Positions 10,953 through 24,211 of a DNA stretch of 64,000 nt are shown one piece after another. This DNA is from Ganoderma boninense (Eukaryota; Basidiomycota; Agaricomycetes; Polyporales; Polyporaceae): assembly GCA_002900995.3 (NCBI GenBank), contig CM035308.1, forward strand, positions 2,914,001 through 2,978,000, written 5' to 3'. A model generated the notes under the pieces. That model searched no databases. It was not told where the DNA came from and saw nothing but the letters and a program-made list of their open reading frames with translations. A program made the position numbers and the translations under genes. The first letter of the stretch is position 1. Every line of letters begins with the position of its first letter.

Positions 10953-12274
10953 CATGCGTACGGTGAGCTTGAACGTCGCCAGACTCCCGTGTGCTACCAA
11001 GTAGTGGCGTCTCTGATCTGTGCCAGGCGTTCACCCATCCCTCCGAAGGCTAGGAGTCCTTCCGTTTTCTTGGTATTACTATCAGTGTCGGGAACACCCT
11101 GGCCAGTACTGGCATGTGCGTGATGGCTGTACGTGCGTCCCATGAGCTGCTATAGAGCTACGCTAATACAATATTCACTTTGCGCAGGTACGGTGGCGCC
11201 ACACAAGTCCAAGCATGAATGGCCCCGCCCCTACTACTTCTGGTATAGAGATCACTCGATTGTATACCGTGCATCACGAACTTGAAATGGATCCGCTCGC
11301 GCACCAATGTCATGGTCATTGGATGGCATGCCATCCGCAGAAACCTTACCAAGGCTTCCGTCCTCAAGCACTGTGCCCGCAACTGGTTAGTTCATTTGAA
11401 GGGACAAAGACGAATGGCAGTGCTCTGGTACTTCCAACGGAGGGCCGTGGGCGCCGAGCATCGTCACAATTTAGCCCACCCGGACTTGGGTTTGGACCCT
11501 GGGTTGAGGGTTGATGCATGATGGCCGGGTGTAAAAGTACCCGTCGGCGGTTCAGCTTGGTGATCCCTCCCACGCTGCCGGATGTCGAACTAGTAGAATG
11601 CAGTGCGGTGACGACTGCTGCTCGGTGGCCCACGAGCACTCATTGCCGTAACTTGAAGCGTCGTACATTCGCCGCTCTGAATGTATGATCATGATGGCTG
11701 TTCTCATCGCACACAACAACTTCACATCAATGCAAGTGGTTGGCCAAGGTTCCGGGCTATCATGGGGTGGGGGATTGGCGCTGTCGAGGCTGTGGTTCCA
11801 CAAGAGTAGATCGAATCAGTTATTGTCCAGGAATTGTTCAGCAGGCGTTGTTTCAGATGATCCTGAGTATAGTATACAGATAACAGCAATTTGGCAGCAA
11901 ACTACCGGATTATGGTCCATTGATCATTCGACATTTGTTCACTGGCATTGGACTGATAATAACGGTCAAATTTGATGGTCACAGTAGACCTATCCCGGTC
12001 ATTCGGGATCTGCTCTGTATCCTGGTGCGAACTGCGAACACTATATTTGTACACTAATCCAGGTGGAGACATAGGATGCAAGGAGAGGAGGCGAGAAAGA
12101 TGGCATGGGGGAGCATACATATACATATCTTGTTTGGGATGGGCATATGGCCGACACACTTGGCCACGTTATGCATGGCTCCTTGAAAATGGGAGCTCTA
12201 CGTGAGTGCCAGTGAAGTAATCAGGGACTGTGTTTGCATGCAACGGTTCCCGGATGCGACACAAACACCGCCTA
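10953..12274. other. Convergent intergenic region
   Basis: 1.3 kb between the 3' ends of the small Lys-rich gene and the F-box-like gene. AT content rises around 11680-12100. No coding or RNA feature is supported. Confidence 0.5.
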
Positions 12275-14067
12275 CTACGACTCCCAGTCACAGTCCATGT
12301 ACGAATGTTCTTCCCATGCGATGACCGACCTCGCAAGCTCCGGGTCCGTGATCCTACTGAGCATCTGCCCGCCCCAGTCCCTGGTGATCCTCCATACGCT
12401 TTGTCCGCGTTCGGTTATTGTCAAGGCCACAATGTCTAGAGACGGCCCAGCGCCTGCAAGCCCGGAGACAAGGAGCGCGATGTCGATCTCTGCGAACGTT
12501 GACGGTGGCTGGTGGAATCGGGGAGCGGAACCGCTGGCAGCCTGGTCCTGACGGCGCGGTCGCAGTGCGCGCTCGTAGATCCCCCATTCATCCTCCGCAA
12601 AGGCTGTATGGCCCACGGTCTCCTTCGTCGTAATTACGAGGTGGAGGTACTCCAGAGCGGAATGCTTGAGATGGGATCCGACCGTGTCCTGTGTCCGTCA
12701 GTCCAGAAACCAGTGTCAGCCCGCCGAAATCATCACCATCACCATCACCGAACCTTGGGCAAAGGGGATCCGAGGGACGTATACGTACGACAATTGCAGA
12801 CGTGCTGTGCACCTCCTCAGGCCCGCCGGGGGACGCCACGAAAAATACAACGGCGTGTGTCACCGCCCCGGTGGCCCCGAACGCCCCCACGGCAGCATGT
12901 CCCACGCGCGATGTGTCCAGCGGAGAGAGGAAGATCCGCGGCCCCACCTCCGGATGCACGCAGTGCGCCGCACACTGCAGCGCCATCACGATCTTCGTCG
13001 GGCGCACGCGCGCCACGACGTCGACGAACGCGGAATGACGGACCACGTCGTATGCCCCAAGGCGCAGGGCGCCGACGGGGCATGCCAGGCCGAGCAGCCA
13101 CGCCTCCGCGATCGTGCTGGTGGAGAGCACGTCGAGGCTCTCCCACCGCGCCGGCGCGCTCGCGTTCGACTGGAACTCTAGCGCTTCGGCGCGGGTGGCG
13201 GCTTGGTGTGCCGGGAGAGCGCGGACGTCTGCGTGTTTTCCGGGACGCCCCACGCACATGAAGAGCTCGCGGAGCGCCGGGAAGGTCCCGACGATGTGTC
13301 GGAGGCTCAGCGGGAGGCTCTCGGGCCAGAGCAGCACGAGCGTCCGGACGGAAGGGAGGGGTGCCCAGGGGGTGCGCGTGAGGTCGGGGTAGAAGACGCG
13401 CAGGAAGCGGAGCTGCGTCTGATGCGCCCCGAGGTCTGCGGGAAGCTCGTCGTGGAGCGAGAAGGAGTCGCAAACCACATGTAGCTCATGGAGCTGCGAC
13501 TGGAGATTGAGGAGCGTCTCTGCGAGATCTCTGTGTGCGGCCCGCGGGACGTCACCGAGCTGCAGGCGGCGAAGGGACTGTAGATTGGAGATGATGGTGG
13601 CCAAGCGATTGCCGTGGGCTAGGGTGAATATGCCGTCTTTTTCGGGCCAGTGGATCCGGAGGTTGGAAATATACGTCGCCTTAGAGAGCACCTTGAGCAG
13701 TTCATCGGGATCGAAGTCGTCACATGGACGGTTGACCACCCGGACAATCTCAAAACTGCGAAGCAAAGGGAAAAGGGGAGGATTGCGCCTCAGCATGAAT
13801 CGACAGAACGATTTCAGTTTAGTAGGAGAGCCGTCGAAGCGGACGCCCCTGGTGAGGAGCTCTCGAATAGCTTCCTCGTGCATGGCGTGGGAGACAACAG
13901 CGGCTCGCTTCAAGTCTGCGATAGAGAGGTAATGCAGAACCCCCCGAGAACATCGATATTCAGGGAGGGCGCTGTAGCTGCTCTACTTCGCTTCGAGCTT
14001 CTAGATGTAGGTGAGATAACTTGTGAGCCAGGTTGATGAGCGAAGAGAAGGAGTCACTGTTTGCCAT
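12275..14067 (-). CDS. F-box/leucine-rich-repeat-like protein, 5' end unresolved
   Basis: Two well-supported exons, about 13919-12789 and 12688-12275, joined by a 100-bp intron (donor GTACGT, acceptor CACAG). The N-terminal part reads VLHYLSIADLKRAAVVS, an F-box-like helix pattern. It is followed by repeated leucine-rich strands such as LRRLQLGDVP, LRFLRVFYPDL and LHELHVV, as in fungal F-box/LRR substrate receptors of SCF ubiquitin ligases. The start is uncertain. ATG 14067 opens MANSDSFSSLINLAHK but runs into a stop. The F-box-like segment LNIDVL...VLHYL changes frame at a run of six C (plus strand) at 13940-13945. A lost base there would restore LNIDVLGGVLHYL. The function assignment rests on the fold pattern only. 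Confidence 0.7.
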
Positions 14068-14620
14068 CTTACTTTGGTGCCATCTGAGCGGATAACTTGG
14101 GGACTTCAATGCGAGCTACTGACTGCACTCCGGAAGGAAAGCGCGAGATGTTATCGACAGAATAGAAAGCACCTCGTGAGGGAGTGAGTTTTGTATCGCG
14201 CACCGAAGTTACACGGCGATGCAACCGCGATGAGAGGGAAAGTTGGTGGGAATCCAAACGGTTCGTGCGCTAACCTCAGAGCCCGGATGCGAGTGGACCT
14301 TGGTTCTTTCCACGTGCCAAAGAAGGAAACTACTTCCCAGGATGACGAAAAGTCGAGAATTGAATATGATGATGCCCTTATAGACGATACTAGAGGGATG
14401 GACAACAGTCACCCAATATTTACTGCTCGCATACTATCAGCCATGGTGACCAGCGATTCACGTCCTTTGTGCGGAGTACCATTTGCTAGACGGTTCGCCA
14501 GGCACGACCCGCCAGTATCATCCGTCGCAATGACACTGCAACACATTCTAAGATGACAAGGATCGAGGTTAAGGAGGATATGACAGTGAGAGATAACGAG
14601 ACTCACAAAATTTACGGCTT
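14068..14620. other. Intergenic region
   Basis: 550 bp between two minus-strand genes; it should contain the F-box-like gene's promoter. No other feature was seen. Confidence 0.5.
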
Positions 14621-15018
14621 TCAGAGACCTAGAGACGGCTGCGTTGGGGTCGGGGCAGCCCAGCCCTCCTGCTTTGCAGCTCTCGCGAAGGAGGTCGAAG
14701 ACGCATCCAGTTTGACCGAGTTCTCGCCAGTGGGAAAGGCTTTCGCATCCTTGCCGTTACCCCCACCGACATGAGTGTTGGTCTTTGAGAGGACGGACTG
14801 ACCTGTAGCCGTGGAATGGTTATTAGAGGAATGTTTCTGGGAGCACGACGAAGGGGCCGGGGCTCGCACTAACCGTCGTCAGCCTGCAGTAGCACTCCTT
14901 GCTCCACAATAAACCTCTGCCAAGCGGCGGTGATAAAGGACAAGAGGCCCATGACGCACAAAGTGAATAAGAGACAGAGGGGGAGGGATCGCGGGTCGGT
15001 GAGCGGGGGATTTGCCAT
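14621..15018 (-). CDS. Small single-pass membrane protein, 108 aa
   Basis: Two exons, 15018-14874 and 14802-14621, with a phase-1 intron of 71 bp. ATG 15018 is the first in frame after an upstream TAA. Residues about 12-32 form one hydrophobic segment (LPLCLLFTLCVMGLLSFIT), followed by AWQRFIVEQGV and a polar, Gly/Ser/Thr-rich tail ending TPTQPSLGL. The layout suggests a short tail exposed on one side of a membrane. I recognise no family. It is supported by clean splicing and by the codon-level sense of both exons, but not by homology. Confidence 0.6.
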
Positions 15019-15555
15019 CTGGTCGTACCCCAAAACCCCTACTTATCAGCCGAGAGTAGCCTTCCAGGCGGCGGTCCCAATTACCGACCGAATAAGGTGC
15101 GCGCGGACAGCGCTACAGTACTCGCCTCGTAACCTTTCTTTTGATGCGCTAGGCGCGCCTAAGTGAGGGGACGGGAACCCTGGGTTGAGGGTAGTGGGAG
15201 GCGGGACGCACTGGTGTGAATCGTTCCGATGCTGCGCCACATCTAGCAGATCGCTGTCAGTCATCCTTGAATGACGGGTTAGCAGAAAAAAAAACTGTGT
15301 TCCGCAATAGCTGTGTTCGCGAGCGTGACTCTACCTCAGGGTCTGGGCGGGAGAGTATCTGGAGCAGTCGGGTGCGGAAGAACCAGACCGTTGTCATAGC
15401 CGTGTCTGGAATACAAATGCCAGAAACATCATTAGCTATATCGTTACATTCTCCCTTCGGTCTTCATTCGTCTTCTCTCCCCCAAAACGTTTCAACGGAA
15501 CAGCCATGGCGGCCTGAGCGACAGAGGACCGTCGGTCGCCTACCGTGCACCGTCG
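15019..15555. other. Intergenic region
   Basis: About 540 bp between two minus-strand genes, the small membrane protein and PRMT3. Nothing was recognised. Confidence 0.5.
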
Positions 15556-17813
<2,258 letters not shown>

Positions 17814-18294
17814 GGAAGATCTGGGAGACGCCTAAGTGCTAATCAGATACGGTCAGGCAATTTTTCACCCACCGTCCAAGCGTTACTTGAGATGTATGTT
17901 TGTGCTACAAGTGTTGATGGATTGTTGAACGCTATTTGTGTTTACAACGATGTACCGAGGTGAATATTTGCGGATGAACTTGGGTGGACTTCCTGTGAGC
18001 GAACAGAGGAGCGGCTGCAGCCACAGCGGAGATATCGGAGTTTCTGTTATGATGACCTCATCCCCGCAATTATTTTATCGGAGTTTGGCGGAGTTACATA
18101 TTTCCACCAACCCACTCCGCGTTCCAGCTTGTTCCATGATCTTCTCCGTACGGGGTTGTTGAGCATGGCTGTCCTTTCGCTTTCATTCTACACTCTCTGT
18201 GCGCCCGTGCATTTGCCTCTGTTGAACCTGCTTTTCCTCCCCGCATACGCTTGGACATCGCCGAACGCGCCCTGACCGTCAGAACCGGGAACTC
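17814..18294. promoter_or_regulatory. Shared divergent promoter region, PRMT3/RPAP1
   Basis: 481 bp separate the start codons of two head-to-head housekeeping genes. No TATA box is evident. Regulation from a common region is inferred from the arrangement only. Confidence 0.5.
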
Positions 18295-21200
18295 ATGGCT
18301 CAGAGCCCCCTCATCGGTTCCATTCTCGAAAGGAGACCTGGCTCGAAACCTTCAGCCCCTTCAGAGACCTCTACTAGCACTGGTTTTCCTGTCGTTCAGC
18401 ACCGGTCACAAAGCGCATTTGCTCGTGCACGAGGCCAAGATCACAAACGCATTCGAGATGTGCCTACCGTGCAGCCCTCAACCCTCGGCTCTTCCCTCCA
18501 ATCAAGGCACACTGGTAGCGCGCCCTCGTTCGCGGAGCAAGATGGATGGCGTATGCAGGCAGAGGAGGAGAACCGCCGTCGTGTAGAAGCTATGTCAGAG
18601 GCTGAAAGGACGCAGGAGAGGGCAGAGATCGTCGAGAGGTTTGGACCGAATATCGCAGAGGTGCTGAGGAGGGCTCGCGAGGTGAGGGAGGCAAAGCAGA
18701 AGAAAAGCGAGAGCGAGAAGGTCGGTCCAGAGTCAACGTCTTCAAGTTCTTCTCCACCTACGCAGGGTGAGGGCAACGAGCCCTCATCCCTTCGCGTCCC
18801 CGTCTCCAACATACCAGATCCCTCAGTATGTATGCTAGCTCGTGCGTAATAAAAACCATTTGTGACCACTGATCCAGCAAGCATACTCCGACCGTCACCT
18901 TCACCACCAACGTCCGCAAGCAGCACACGGCCACCGAGTCGTGCAGATCGCAAGATACGCTTCGCAGACATCACCCCGGATGACGTCCACGTCTACGAGT
19001 CTGCTCCTCCGTCTCCACGCAAAAGGGCTCTCGCCTTGCCCCCACCATCCGACAGCGACGGCCCCGTCATCTCCCTGGGCACGTGGAGACCAACCCCGCA
19101 ACTGCGTCCAAAGGTCGTAGCACCTCTGGTCTTACCGGACGCTGACTCCGGCGAGCGCGAGGAGGTAGCCGGTAAGATGGAAGGTTTAGAGGAAGGTACC
19201 CCGGAAGACATTAGGCGACGCTTCTTCCCCACTGCTCCCGCCAATGTCCCGTCCTTGGAGTGGATGCAACGAGAGCCGGAGCCTGAAGAGGCTGCCGAGC
19301 CTCCCACGCCCACCATACGATTCGATCTCACCGGCACCCCCATCCCTGCGCATCTAACTGCCTCTTTGCCGACGCATCTGGGCCTGCACCATCACGCAGA
19401 AGGATCTCATGCTGGGTACACTCTGGAGGACATTTTTCTTCTGTCGCGGTCTACCGTCCTGCACAGCGGGCATCTATGCTCGGCTTGCTGGCTAAGATCG
19501 CCCACAAACTTGCTCGGACGTCTGTCGACAAGAAGAAGGGAGTCCCCGAATTGGCCGGCCAGGAGCTCGCGCTACGCAAGCGGATGCTCGCCGCCGGAGC
19601 AGAGGCTATGGGCGAGCGGGCGAGCGTTGGGGCTCGTGCCGTCGAACTGCTCTGGGAGTGCACGTCAGAGTGGGATGAGGACGTGAAGTCTATCGATGGC
19701 GTCGAGCTAAAGGACTTGGACCGTGGAGAGACACTCTCCTCCCTTCCGCTAGACTTCGTTCTTCCTCAGTGCGCGAACGCGTTCTCCCTCGGGGAGTTGC
19801 CGCAGGAGAGTCTATCGCAGCTTCTGGCCGTCCTCCATCGACTAGCTCAGCACTCCAACGACAACGCGACGAAGATTGTGAAGACCGAAGGGCTCGTTTC
19901 CGGCGTCTTCCAACGATTCCTCCTCACGCCCATACCGCCGACGGACGACTCGCCCCTCCCAAGTCCATTCGCACTCCAATTCTTGCGTCTCCTAGCGGCG
20001 TCGTCGCGCGAGAACGCCAGCGCCCTGGTCGACCCTGCAGACTCCCTCCTCCGCTTCGTCATCACCCCACCGCCCTCCTCTCCATACCCTCTCGCTCTCG
20101 CGACACAGCTCCTGTCGGAAACACTCCACTTCTACGCAAGTCTAGCCTCGTATGGTCTGTACGCGCATATCACTACAACGGCACAGGAGTATTTTCTCGA
20201 GCTCGGCAAGTACGTTCTGTCCCCCGAGTGCCATTCATCCCAGCTTCGAAAGGCGTGGCTGCGTGCGTTGGAGGCGTGGACCGTCTGCGCGCGGGACCCG
20301 CACCGCACGTCGCCCTCGCATGACATCCTTTGGAGCCAGGTGGTAGGATGGGGTTGGGTGGACGATATGCTGGAGTTGCGTACACGGCTTTCTGCGTCTG
20401 ACGAGGAGGCTTGGGGCAGGCTCTGGAGCGCTACCGCCGCATTCCTGGAAGGAGCGAAAGTTAACGGGGCTAGAGGCGGCGAAGGGGAGCGGACTACTGT
20501 CCTCGATACGGTCAAGGACGGATTTACGAATGGCGGGGAGAAGGACGTCGTCGATGCGGCCCTGAAAGGGGCCCGCGACGCGCTTGGGAAGCTGAGCTCC
20601 GGGATGCGCCAAGGCATCCTCCCGACCGACGTCCCTTCGCTTCGAGAGCTAGGCCGGCACGCGGACTCACTCGCCGCCGTAGTCCGCCTCTTCCTGTCCT
20701 GCATCCCAGACTCGCCTAGCACTTCTTCGGACGCTCCGCCCTTTACACTCCCTATCGCCGATCTATCAAGTGTATGCGCCGCGATCACGACCCATCCGCT
20801 GTGGGCATCGTTGTACACGCCCGAGTCGATTCCTTACGGACATCTTTTCTGCCGGCCTCTCTCCATACTGCTCGCATCCTACCTCCAACTGTCGCGCAGA
20901 ATCCCAGGGACGTCACCTGACCTCTGGATGGCTCAGGCGTTCGCCATCCTCTGCCGCTTGTTCCCTGGAGACGAGGCGGTTGCGGAAAGCACCGCGACTG
21001 CTGTCGCAGAGACGATCACGGCCGACTTCCTTCGCTCGCGAGGATGGGCGATTCCAGAGGAGATATGGCAGAGAGGCGGCATGGACGTCATCACCCCCTT
21101 CTTGGCCTATTCCCTGCGGCCCAAGGCGGAGCAGGTGGTCTCCCCGACATGGATCACACCCCGGTCCATCGCGACCGCCACGACTCTACGCCTCCCTCCG

Positions 21201-22281
21201 CTCTCCGCCTTACAGCTGAACAACAAGCGCGACTACGCGCTGCCCTTGACGAAGGACTGGATGTTCTGCCCCCTGGACCACCTCCTCAAGTCGGGCGAGT
21301 CGGGTGCCTTCAAGGCCCTCCCGGACGCGTGGAACGCCTCCGAGACCGAGGTCGTGCGCGCCACGCTCCTCTTCGTGCGCGTCAGCCAGGAGGTCCTGCG
21401 CTACCACCAGCTCCCGAGCGTCCTCCTCAGCCGCGAGGAGGCCGTCTTCGGGTGCATGAAGGTCTTCATGCTCGAGCACGACCAGCCGCAGACCACCGAC
21501 GCCACAGACGAGGTCTTCCGCGACGCCCTCGTCGCGCGCTTCATGTCCGAGCTCCTCGCGCCGCTCTCCGCCGGCGCGTCCACCGCGACGCTCCGCACCC
21601 CGCCGCCCTCGCTCCAGCCCCAGTCGTCGTCATCCTTCGTGACGCTCGACACGGTGGCGCAGCGCCTCCTCGGGCGCGGCGTGCCGTTCTTCCAGTGGTA
21701 CACGGACCTCGTCGCGCTGTACGACGCGGTGTCGTTCGCGGACCCGCTCTTCGCGCGCGTGCTCCTGCCCCCCCTCTCCATGCGCTACCCGCCCGACTAC
21801 CGCCGCGTCCTCTGGGCGGACTTCGGGCACGCCGTGCGCACGCTGCGCACGCCCCCGGGGACGTCGTCACCGGCAGCGTCGCGGAGTACCTGTGGCCCGT
21901 CGAGGGCGAGCCGGAGGTCGTCGGGGCGTACGTGAGGGCCCTTGTGCGGGGCCGCTGGAGGGCTTTGTGAGGCTCGTTGCGGTGCACCATGTCGCGTGCA
22001 ATGTCTGGCCGGACTTGGGTGCGGGCGGGGGAGGAGCAGGGGGTGGGGGGGAGAAGGCGAGGAAGCTGTTGCGGGCGGTGGTCGATCAGGGCGGGGTGGA
22101 GGCGGTCAGGGACGTGGTGCTGTACCGGCAGAACAGGGAGGGCACGATCTTGCTGCCGCCGGCGTGCTTTGAGCAGCCGGGGAGCTGGAGGGTGCAGAGG
22201 CTCGAGTTCGCGGGGGGGTGTGGGGAGGGGGTGAGGGAGAGGTTGAAGGGTTTACTACTCGACGGCGAAGTTGTGCGCTAG
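18295..22281 (+). CDS. RPAP1: RNA polymerase II-associated protein 1 (RPAP1/Rba50 family), about 1313 aa after correction
   Basis: Assembly/import factor of RNA polymerase II. Exons are 18295-18829 and 18878-22281 with a 48-bp intron. The RPAP1_N-like region (EEENRRRVEAMSEAERTQE) lies near residues 80-110. The RPAP1_C-like region follows (RKIRFADITPDDVHVYES, then LPTHLGLHHHAEGSHAGYTL), with a long helical-repeat C-terminal half. Three one-base losses break the frame: near 19460 between LSRSTVL and MLGLLAKIAHKL, in GGGG 21857-21860 before DVVTGSVAEYLWP, and in GGGG 21948-21951 before PLEGFVRLVAVHHVA. Restoring them gives one frame to TAG 22281, and total length becomes divisible by three. Consensus errors are therefore more likely than gene death. 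The start MAQSPLIGSIL at 18295 is the first good ATG. Confidence 0.92.
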
Positions 22282-24211
22282 AAGTCGAGTGTTTGTGAAG
22301 AAAGGTATCTTAGCTTTTGTATGAGAATAGTATACTCACGCTTAGATTTAAGTATACGAAGCTGGCGTAGTCATGCATACGAAGATGCGGTCCTCAGATA
22401 TGTTCTCAAGAAATGTAAAACGCTAGTCTAGGGGGGTGCCGAGTGCGAGGAGGGCAGCATGAGTCTCAACCTCTCGAAGGTCGGATCAGACGGCGTATCT
22501 AGTTGGCATGTGGCGAACGACGTTGAACCACAAAATTTACTCGTCAGATGCGGTCGAGCCGCAACGATGCGCCTGGCTGGATACACGTTGTCAATGGCAT
22601 TTTCAGGGTGCTACAAATTCAACGTGCGGTCCACGCACGGTGGGTGTGTAAACGTGAGCAGCAGGAAGCACCATAAGACAACGAAGTTCATTGTCTGTCG
22701 TCGGTTGGGTTACAGTTGGTTAAGGTAGCGCCTGCTGCTGCCGGTGGATAGAAGTGTGAATCCAAGCGAATATAGGAACGTCAAACCGACAGACTGGGCA
22801 GCGACTGCAGCTGTCCAGTCAATGTTGGGTAGAAAAAGTGGTCCGTGAGAGATAACGTTAAAAACGAGGCTGATGAGGCCTGACGCTGTCGGTGGACGGC
22901 CAGATGACCTGTGGGTCCACACACGGCGTTGAATCCGAGCAGAGAGGGAGACCACGCTCGCCGCGCTTCTGCCGTGCGTTTTTGTCGATTGCAAATTGGG
23001 GCTATGGTCACTCGCACTCTTGGCCACTGAGTACGATGCTGCGGATTCCCGACGTAAATCCATTATCCCGTTCTGTTCTCCTTGATGAGGTTATCCACTG
23101 GGTCTTTGGAGCCTTCCTCGGAGTCGCAGTCACGGTAGTAAGCAGAGTGTCAGGACGGGATTGAGCGGACATCGGGAAATGGCTGTAGAGAGGGGAATGA
23201 GTAAGATGCAAAAGTCAAAATAATCGGACGTGTGGGTCAATGAGGCATCCAGGGAGCGTAGGAACAGAGGATATTTGACTGTTGTTTGACTGGACGTTCA
23301 AGCGAGGGTTCGGGTTCAAGTTCCCCGAGTTGCCGGATCCGAAGGAGTCGGAAAGTTGAAGCACAGCCATCGCCACACTCCATCCATTGAGCGTCTATTA
23401 ACGAAGCCCACTTGGTTTGACCCTGTTTGACCCCAAGCAAGTCCTCTTGGCCCACGCCTGACTCTTGGCCAACACCTCTTCATTCGCTTCCACGTAATTC
23501 ATGAGGTCTCCATAGTCGATTCACGGATGAAGGGGTAGACATGAAAGTGGATGCCGGAGAGACACGTGTCAGGAAGGTACGCAAACCCCCAGTGCCCACT
23601 CGCAGGCCCGTCGGATGCTGAGTGTACGGTGCTGAGCGCTGATTGCCAGCGTCCGGACACAGTGATCGCCGAATGTAGTTATGTGTATGACGCCGCAAAT
23701 CCTCTAGACCTTCGGCGAATCCGGCATCGCCTATAGCCGTTCGACTCTGCATCCGGCGCTACCGGGCATCTTCTCGTAACTTTGTCGCGCAGCCACCCTG
23801 GGACCGCCGGACGCTCGCGTTCCGCAACCCACACCCCGATCCTGGGAGGCTTCGGCATCCGATATCACATATCCGTGACGAATTACGTGGGGTTGCCTAC
23901 TGTACGCTTTTCCATGCTGGTATGTCCTCTCCGGCGGAGACAGCATTGCGTACGTTGCCTGTCCGTTTTGCGGCCGCGAGGTCGCAGTCGATCGCTTCTT
24001 CCCTGACACGTTCCTCCCCCGAAGGTTGTCGTCCACGCAGGTGCTCGATCTTGACGGGGGTAGGAAGGCCAATCTTGATGACAGGGGCCAAGTGGCTGGA
24101 TCGGGCGCCCCTCTGTTGCTCGCTTCCCCTCATATAAAACCTGGGCTGTCCAACAACGTCTACTCCCCATCCGCATCCGACTACGACGACCACGCCTGTT
24201 ATTCGAGCATC
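22282..24211. other. Intergenic region
   Basis: 1.9 kb between RPAP1 and the CYP505-type gene. A minus-strand frame (23063-22710) has a hydrophobic end but no supporting splice sites or motif, so it was not called. The last 100 bp hold the promoter of the downstream gene. Confidence 0.5.
24133..24139 (+). promoter_or_regulatory. TATA box of the P450/reductase fusion gene
   Basis: TATAAAA lies 79 bp before the ATG at 24212, a normal distance for a fungal core promoter. Confidence 0.6.

Noticed and set aside
12715..12755. A run of CATCAC repeats that would encode poly-His or Asp/Gly.
   Set aside because: It lies inside the intron 12689-12788 of the F-box-like gene. It is a short trinucleotide run with no coding role.
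21044..21970. A 308-aa plus-strand frame rich in Ala, Arg and Pro inside RPAP1.
   Set aside because: It is an alternate frame of the GC-rich coding sequence. Only its last 40 codons are real RPAP1, reached through a one-base shift.
22710..23063. A minus-strand frame with a hydrophobic C-terminal stretch.
   Set aside because: There are no splice partners, the upstream half is low-information, and no family motif was seen. It could not be told from chance.
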